DNA of 13,569 nucleotides, taken from the NCBI GenBank assembly GCA_004802705.1, contig SGPL01000737.1, positions 1 to 13,569 of the forward strand, given 5' to 3'. This stretch comes from Bondarzewia mesenterica. Taxonomy: Eukaryota; Basidiomycota; Agaricomycetes; Russulales; Bondarzewiaceae. Below are positions 8,674 to 13,569 of this stretch, piece after piece (positions within the stretch are counted from its first letter, which is position 1; the number at the start of each line of letters is the position of its first letter). A model generated the notes under the pieces. It was not told where the DNA came from and did not search any database. It saw only the letters and a program-made list of their open reading frames with translations. A program made the position numbers and the translations under genes.

Positions 8674-10231
8674 CTATTTCTTTGCCCGGAAGAAACCAGC
8701 CAAAGCAGTAATGATAGTGTCTGGGTGTGAGATTGTCAGATCGTGGCCCCCATCTTGAATGGTGATTAATCGCGATTGGGGTACGAGGGCTTTCATGCGG
8801 GCGGCATATTTGTATGGAACCGTATTGTCCGCAGTTCCCTGAAACACGCGATGATACCACGGCAAGTTGATACTAAGTACAACCAGCCAAACATGCGGAG
8901 AGATGTACATACCCATATGAGGAGCACATCATGAGAAGAGGCGCCCAGTTCTTTGAACGCGGAATTTAAACCACGGATGGGTCCATCTCGGAGGGACGAA
9001 GCAAGCGCAGGATTGTAACCAGGAAGATGTGCTGACTGAATACGAACGAGCTACACATCGCCAACGTTCGCGTCAGAGATAGAATGCCAAGTGAGAGGGG
9101 GAAAGTTGGGCCTCAATTCATAACTGTCACGACAACGTACCTCAGATATCGGATTGACAGAGGATGAATTAGCCAGGCGCTGGAGATAGAACTAGACGGC
9201 CCAAGCCGAACGCCCGCTCTTGAGAGTCGAGTCAACGAGCCAACAGCAAATGAAAGCTCACGCGAAAGGGAGAACTGGACGCCACAGTCTGAACGAGAGG
9301 AGAGGACATGAACTTCGACGTGCGAGACATGTCACTTGACTGATCGAAGCTCAGAAATGGAAGATTCGGATGTAATTGCAGGGCTGACCTCTATCAGTCC
9401 GGCCGAGGCAATAAGGGCAACCTTGCCATCTACCAAATGCGGGAAGTGATGATTGAATGCCGCAGCTATGCCGCCTCCCTGTAATAATAGATCGACAACA
9501 AGTGGTTCGATAGGTGATGTGGGAATGAGGCTGGAGGGGGGATTAATGACAAACCATGGAAACACCAGCGATAAATGCCTTGTCCCATTTAACGTGTTGC
9601 ATGAGGAGGGCGAGTTGGGTTGCGTAAAGTGACGCATCATAAGTCACTTGGGGAGCGTCGGAGTAGCCGCGACCATACAAGTCTGCGTAGATGTGACAAA
9701 TGAAATCAAAACCCCGTAGGCTGAGAGATCGTCCACAGACCGTAGAGGAGGACACGGTAACCGCGGGACGCAAGCGCGGGCGCTACGTCCCTCCATATCA
9801 TTGCAGGGACAGACAATCCGTGGATAAGGACGACCTTAACGTGGGTCGAAAAAATGATGAGTCTGTGCAGAGACGATTAAGGTCCTGTGCACGACATCAC
9901 GACATACCTTCTGACCGTCCTCTGGCCCGATCAGCCAATAACGAATCTATATGCAGTCGGAAGGTCAGGACGGACGGTGAGCGGACCATTTGAGCAGATA
10001 TTGAGCAATTACCCTTCCAAAAGGTAACGAAACGTATGCGCCTCCGTCATAGAAGTCCTCAGAGTAGATGTCCCACGATTTGGATGTGCGAGGAAGGCTG
10101 GCGAGGGACGGGTGTATGTAGGGAATCTCAGGTGCGTGCGGGAATTGTGTGAAGAAGTAAGCTGTGATAAAAAGAGGGGGGAGAAGGAGGAGAGAGAGGG
10201 TAAGACATTGAAAGGGAGTGGTGACTGCCAT
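8674..10231 (-). CDS. membrane-anchored alpha/beta hydrolase (serine hydrolase/lipase-like)
   Basis: Nine exons: 10231-10013, 9946-9908, 9834-9741, 9682-9555, 9478-9389, 9339-9262, 9191-9141, 9050-8913, 8838-8674. Every junction keeps frame, giving 333 residues. Residues 9-28 form one hydrophobic helix, a signal anchor or uncleaved signal peptide, so the catalytic domain probably faces the ER lumen or the outside. The domain starts at IRYWLIGPEDGQKVVLIHG; H91-G92 is the oxyanion-side HG motif. DLYGRGYSDAP (118-128) follows. The nucleophile elbow GVSMGG puts Ser at 159 and is split by the 9554-9479 intron. The acid is D283 in GTADNTVPY and the base is H311 in DGGHDLT. The triad is complete, so the enzyme should be active on an ester or similar bond; the substrate is unknown. 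An in-frame ATG at 10294 would add 21 residues, but I prefer 10231 because the anchor then sits at the very N-terminus. It is divergent from the coiled-coil gene, with 226 bp between start codons. Confidence 0.88.
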
Positions 10232-10457
10232 TAAGCACGAAGTTGGAGAGCAGTAAATACTTGGTATCTTTGGTAGACTATTGTACAACGCCACAAGTCA
10301 AGGAGACAGCACGGGGCCGCCTTGCCCTGAATCGGCGACAGGGCCATCACGTGACAATCATGTAGGCTACGCGTTGGCGTTGTTTGTCCATCATTTGGCA
10401 TTTCTTTCCAAGCGCGCGTCGCGAGGTTTGTCCAACTCCTCCCCGCTCTCCTCCGGC
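10232..10457. promoter_or_regulatory. short bidirectional promoter
   Basis: Only 226 bases separate the ATG codons of the hydrolase (leftward) and the coiled-coil protein (rightward), so core elements are probably shared. Besides the CACGTG site at 10348-10353 there is a small hairpin GCCCTG/CAGGGC near 10324-10344. No clear TATA box is seen on the rightward side. Confidence 0.5.
10346..10355. promoter_or_regulatory. CACGTG E-box in palindromic TCACGTGA context
   Basis: ATCACGTGAC lies about midway between the two divergent start codons. CACGTG is bound by fungal bHLH factors; the TCACGTGA form is the Cbf1-type (CDEI) site in yeasts. The match is exact; binding in this species is inferred. 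Confidence 0.5.
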
Positions 10458-12950
10458 ATGGCCCACGACACTCCTGCTCTGGCTCTGTCAGATATAATCC
10501 ATACTATGTCTCCAAGTCCTGCACCAAACACTAATGACGATGATGCCGACGCCTCCACGCCTCCACCGAGTGCATCACCAGAGCCGCTCAACCTCGCTGA
10601 GATAGAATCAATAAAAAAAGCGCTTCCAGGAGATCCACGGATTGAGTCTCTCGAAGCTCAACATCTCAGCAAGAGAAAGGGAGTTGACTGACATGGTGAG
10701 CCTTGGTCGTATCTCACTCCGAACCGAATTCTGAATCGTCCTGTCTCGTCACGTAGGTTATTCGGTTGACATCGTTCGATATACCCCAGCCTGCACAGCT
10801 GCACGCACAAGCCGAGACTATACATGGTCTCACTCGACAACGGGAATACCTCACGAAGGTATTTGCTGACGAACGCGCACGTTGGGAGGCAGAAAGAGAC
10901 AACTTCAGCCGAGAAGCTGAAGCTCTCATAGCACGACGGAGCAGGGGCGGAGAATCGACATACCGAGAGGAGGTATGCGCATCTTCCAAGTGAATACACT
11001 CCCGATTCTTAACTTGCAGCAGGAGCTCGAGCGTCAGATATTGACCCTAGACGCAGATAATAAGTCCCTACGTCAGAAAGTGAGTCTCGTGAGCAATGCA
11101 TTTGTCTCCGATTGCTTAGGAATTCATATCAGATATCAGACTATCACACAAGGCTTCAATCTTTAGAGGCCGAAATGGCGCAGCTGCGACCCGTTCTCCT
11201 TATGCAGCCATATGCCTTGACACACAGCTTCCAATACTCTCATGGACATCACGCACATGCCGGCCCATCGACCAAGAACGAGGCTCATGCAAAGGTTTCA
11301 CGGCGGAGAAAGCCTGCCCAACCCCCACCTGCTGTTCTCCCTGAACAGGCGGGCAGCGACGAAGAAGTTGACGAGCTTAACGGACCAGCCGCAGCTGTGC
11401 CAAAATCTAAAGCTCCACGAGGTGATTATTACCGCCGCCGCGATACGGATGTCCTCAATGATAGTCAGAAGCATAAACGGCTTCGCTCGCACAAGAAAGG
11501 CGGCACTATGCTCGCCAACGCACAGTCGGAACATCTGTTATTAGCAATGCGAAGGATTGGCAGGGAACGTGCATCATATCTATCTGGATTCCCCGCTGGC
11601 ATAGACCGAGAACGGAAGAGAGAAGATGATATGTCATCCACTATACCCAAAACACCGAAAAAGCCTGCCGCTGCAGCGAGCGGTCCTAGCAGTGGGGCCA
11701 TTTTCAGTCCCGCCCAGGGTGGCCCAGCATTAGTCCCTGCCCCGTCGAACTTTCCTGCTGTACACACCCCGAAAAATTCCTCTCAACGGGGGCAGCCCTC
11801 AAATGCGGCACGAAACAACCCTCAAACCCCTCTGGATTCTTTGCTTACTGCTGCGAGGTCTATATCCATGATTGAGGAAGACGATGCTGAAGAGGATTCT
11901 CATCCAGGACCTTCAGATAAAGTCTTGGCGCGTCGGGCAGCTGATGCAGTCGCTAGCCCAATACCAGCGAAGCGTAGACGATTGGCAGGTGCTACTTCGA
12001 CTGCTTCGATTTCACGCTTGGGACAGAATGGTGCTAGCCCCTCTGGTGCTGATAGCGCGCGTGTGAAGGATGGCGTGAGCAGGATGCGATCTGCATTGGA
12101 CATCCTTGCTGATCAGGCCGCAGCTTCGAGCTCCAAGGAGAAGCCAAAGGGTTCGGACAAAGGCAAGGGTAAAGGCAAGGAGAAGGCGAAGGAGGTAGAT
12201 ATAGCTCACAAGCGAGTGAATGCTATAAACGCAGGAACGCGCGCGCGAGGCAATTCCACGAACCAAGGCGTCAGGACGCGAGGGCGAGCCGCGGCGGAGT
12301 CCATCGCAGAGGCCATCAATAGAGGATTTTCTCAAGTTCAAAACCGCTCTGCAGTATCGACCACCACTACTCGGGCTGCGCCTTGCAATGCTGCTACTGC
12401 GGAAGGTAATAGCCAACGGCTACGCTCACCTTCGCCCACACCTTCGTGGCTGAGGAAAGGGCATGGAGAGCCGGAAGAAGCGAGGCCTAATGCCAAGGAG
12501 CTCACGCACAATTTATTCGAGGTTGTCAGGGCGTCGCCGTCGAATTCATCTGTACACAGTCAGCATCATCACTCTGATTCGCAGGCTTCAGCGACGCTTA
12601 CTTCTCAGGCGACGAAAGAGGACCCTGCTCCTGTTACCAACATGCATGTGGATGAATCGACAGGAGTCCAGCCGATATCGAGAGCGGATCCAGAGGCGCA
12701 AATCACTCCGGCGAACCCACAAGGTCTCTCTCGGTCGTCTCCAATACCTCTGCCGGATACCTCACGGTCACTGACGCCGCCGCCAGGAGATGATGCCATG
12801 ATCGTTGATGCCGGTGAAAGCGGGCAGACTCCTGTGCGCATATCGGCAGCCCATCCTCCCGACACACAAGTCGAATTGGAATCCCTGGATTCGTCGTCGG
12901 CATTGGACGCTGATGCAGAAGGCGAGATTGACGAAGAAGTCAACGGATGA
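10458..12950 (+). CDS. uncharacterised coiled-coil protein with long basic disordered tail, probably nuclear
   Basis: I do not recognise a named family. Working exons: 10458-10682, 10757-10972, 11020-11079, 11133-12950 (772 residues). The first 75 residues are Pro/Ser/Asp-rich. Residues about 80-200 are heptad-like and helical (LTRQREYLTKVFADERARWE, QELERQILTLDADNKSLRQK, YHTRLQSLEAEMAQLRP), a likely coiled coil spanning exons 2-4. A compact segment SEHLLLAMRRIGRERASYL (299-317) looks like the best-ordered part of the tail. Basic clusters at 280-289 (KHKRLRSHKK) and 445-451 (PAKRRRL), plus a Lys/Gly-rich run around 503-521, suggest nuclear localisation and nucleic-acid contact. The rest is Ser/Pro/Ala-rich with an acidic end (DAEGEIDEEVNG). 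The first intron is uncertain: a weak donor GTTGAC at 10683 keeps frame, whereas the strong donor GTGAGC at 10696 would need a small indel. The last exon is one 1,818-nt open frame, which argues strongly that the gene is real. Confidence 0.75.
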
Positions 12951-13178
12951 CGAAGATTTACTGACGCGATTTATATCTCCATATCCATCTACGGTTTTGG
13001 GTGGAGGGAGAGACTTTGTAAGATTTAGTGTTTTCGATATTTTTATGATTTGTGCGGGTTTTGCAGATTCGTTGCTTGGATTCTTTATTACTGACATGAC
13101 TCTATCTTTTCGTGTCGATTCAATATCTTCATCTGCTGCATCTAAATAGCTCAAACATAGTGTACCGGAATTGCTTGG

Positions 13179-13184
13179 AATAAA
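13179..13184 (+). terminator. AATAAA polyadenylation-type signal
   Basis: A plain AATAAA hexamer lies 229 bp after the stop of the coiled-coil gene, in AT-rich DNA. It may direct 3' end formation, though fungal signals are loose and the hexamer can occur by chance. Confidence 0.35.
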
Positions 13185-13368
13185 ATGGGCTTGACTACAT
13201 TGAAGCGAAGATATCAGCGACGGGAAACCAGAGTATGTAGACCATACACATCGGCGAAGTGCATTTGTCTTTTTCTGCGCAAGCCGAAGACTACGAATTA
13301 CTATAGGTTATGTAAGACGACTTCATCGGAGGAAGAACCCGAGCAGCCTGGTCTTAGACTGGTGACCG

Positions 13369-13412
13369 AGTCTTTAGTACGTGACGAGCAAGCAGGTACT
13401 TTACTAAAGACT
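13369..13412. repeat. 11-bp inverted repeat
   Basis: AGTCTTTAGTA at 13369-13379 is the exact reverse complement of TACTAAAGACT at 13402-13412, with a 22-nt loop. It could form a hairpin in DNA or RNA. It lacks tRNA-like arms and has no recognised family. Confidence 0.5.
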
Positions 13413-13470
13413 GGTAGAACTCGGAGTGGCGTGGCAGAGGGTTCCGCTATCATCGAGAGAAGCCAAAACA

Positions 13471-13492
13471 GTCACGTGAAACCTGTCACGTG
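13471..13492. promoter_or_regulatory. tandem pair of GTCACGTG boxes
   Basis: Two exact GTCACGTG octamers start 14 bp apart, at 13471 and 13485. RTCACRTG is the classic Cbf1-type bHLH site in yeasts, and paired sites argue against chance. They probably serve a gene outside the window. Confidence 0.55.
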
Positions 13493-13569
13493 GGACCGTC
13501 AGGATGGCTCTGCCAAAACGGAATGCTGCCTGTCGCATCGCAAAGTCTCCTCGCACTCTGGTACCATGA

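Larger units (their letters stand above)
12951..13569. other. 3' flank of the coiled-coil gene and probable promoter of a gene beyond the right edge
   Basis: No supportable gene lies in these 619 bases. The first 230 bases are AT-rich and fit a 3' untranslated region. The rest is less AT-rich and carries an inverted repeat (13369-13412) and two CACGTG boxes (13473-13492), consistent with an upstream region for a neighbour not included here. Confidence 0.45.

Noticed and set aside
5568..10231. Transporter plus hydrolase as part of a secondary-metabolite or catabolic cluster
   Set aside because: No biosynthetic core enzyme, pathway-specific regulator or further tailoring enzyme is present; the two genes converge and have different upstream motifs.
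13321..13440. Possible tRNA around the 13369-13412 hairpin
   Set aside because: There is no cloverleaf, no A-box/B-box match and no acceptor stem.
13504..13569. 21-codon open frame MALPKRNAACRIAK... at the right edge
   Set aside because: It has a basic, mitochondrial-presequence-like look and follows the CACGTG pair, so it could be a first exon, but it meets a stop at the last base and there is no sequence beyond to test splicing.

Overview
The window is nuclear DNA from a filamentous fungus, most likely a basidiomycete of the Agaricomycetes. Genes are split into many short exons by introns of about 47-90 nt. Most introns have GTRNGT-like donors, CTNAC-like branch sites and CAG/TAG acceptors. 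The leftmost gene belongs to a protein family I know best from mushroom-forming fungi. There are no bacterial features such as operons or Shine-Dalgarno sites. I rebuilt all exon structures by hand from reading frame, splice consensus and family resemblance; no alignment or RNA evidence was available.

Layout, left to right. (1) 1-2463, minus: a GRDP-like (DUF1399) glycine-rich-domain protein, 11 exons visible; its 3' end runs off the left edge. (2) 2464-3028: divergent intergenic promoter. (3) 3029-4464, plus: a 425-aa conserved protein whose motif order resembles the alkyladenine (3-methyladenine) DNA glycosylase fold. (4) 4553-4908: a MITE-like element with 83-bp terminal inverted repeats and TA ends, just behind that gene. 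(5) 5568-7854, plus: a 12-exon, 513-aa allantoate-permease (Dal5)-type MFS transporter, with GATA-factor sites and a TATA box upstream. (6) 7855-8673: convergent 3' intergenic space with no gene. (7) 8674-10231, minus: a 9-exon, 333-aa membrane-anchored alpha/beta hydrolase with an intact Ser-Asp-His triad. (8) 10232-10457: a short head-to-head promoter carrying a palindromic TCACGTGA site. (9) 10458-12950, plus: a large, mostly disordered coiled-coil protein, probably nuclear, of unknown function, with a reading-frame conflict at its first intron. (10) 12951-13569: 3' flank, a small inverted repeat and a tandem pair of GTCACGTG boxes, probably the promoter of a gene beyond the right edge.

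The genes do not form an obvious pathway or metabolite cluster. They look like ordinary chromosomal neighbours. The points most worth checking are the MITE, the GATA-site cluster upstream of the nitrogen-compound permease, a likely GC-AG intron in that permease, the glycosylase-like protein, and the frame conflict in the coiled-coil gene. I see no strong evidence for a new multi-gene system.
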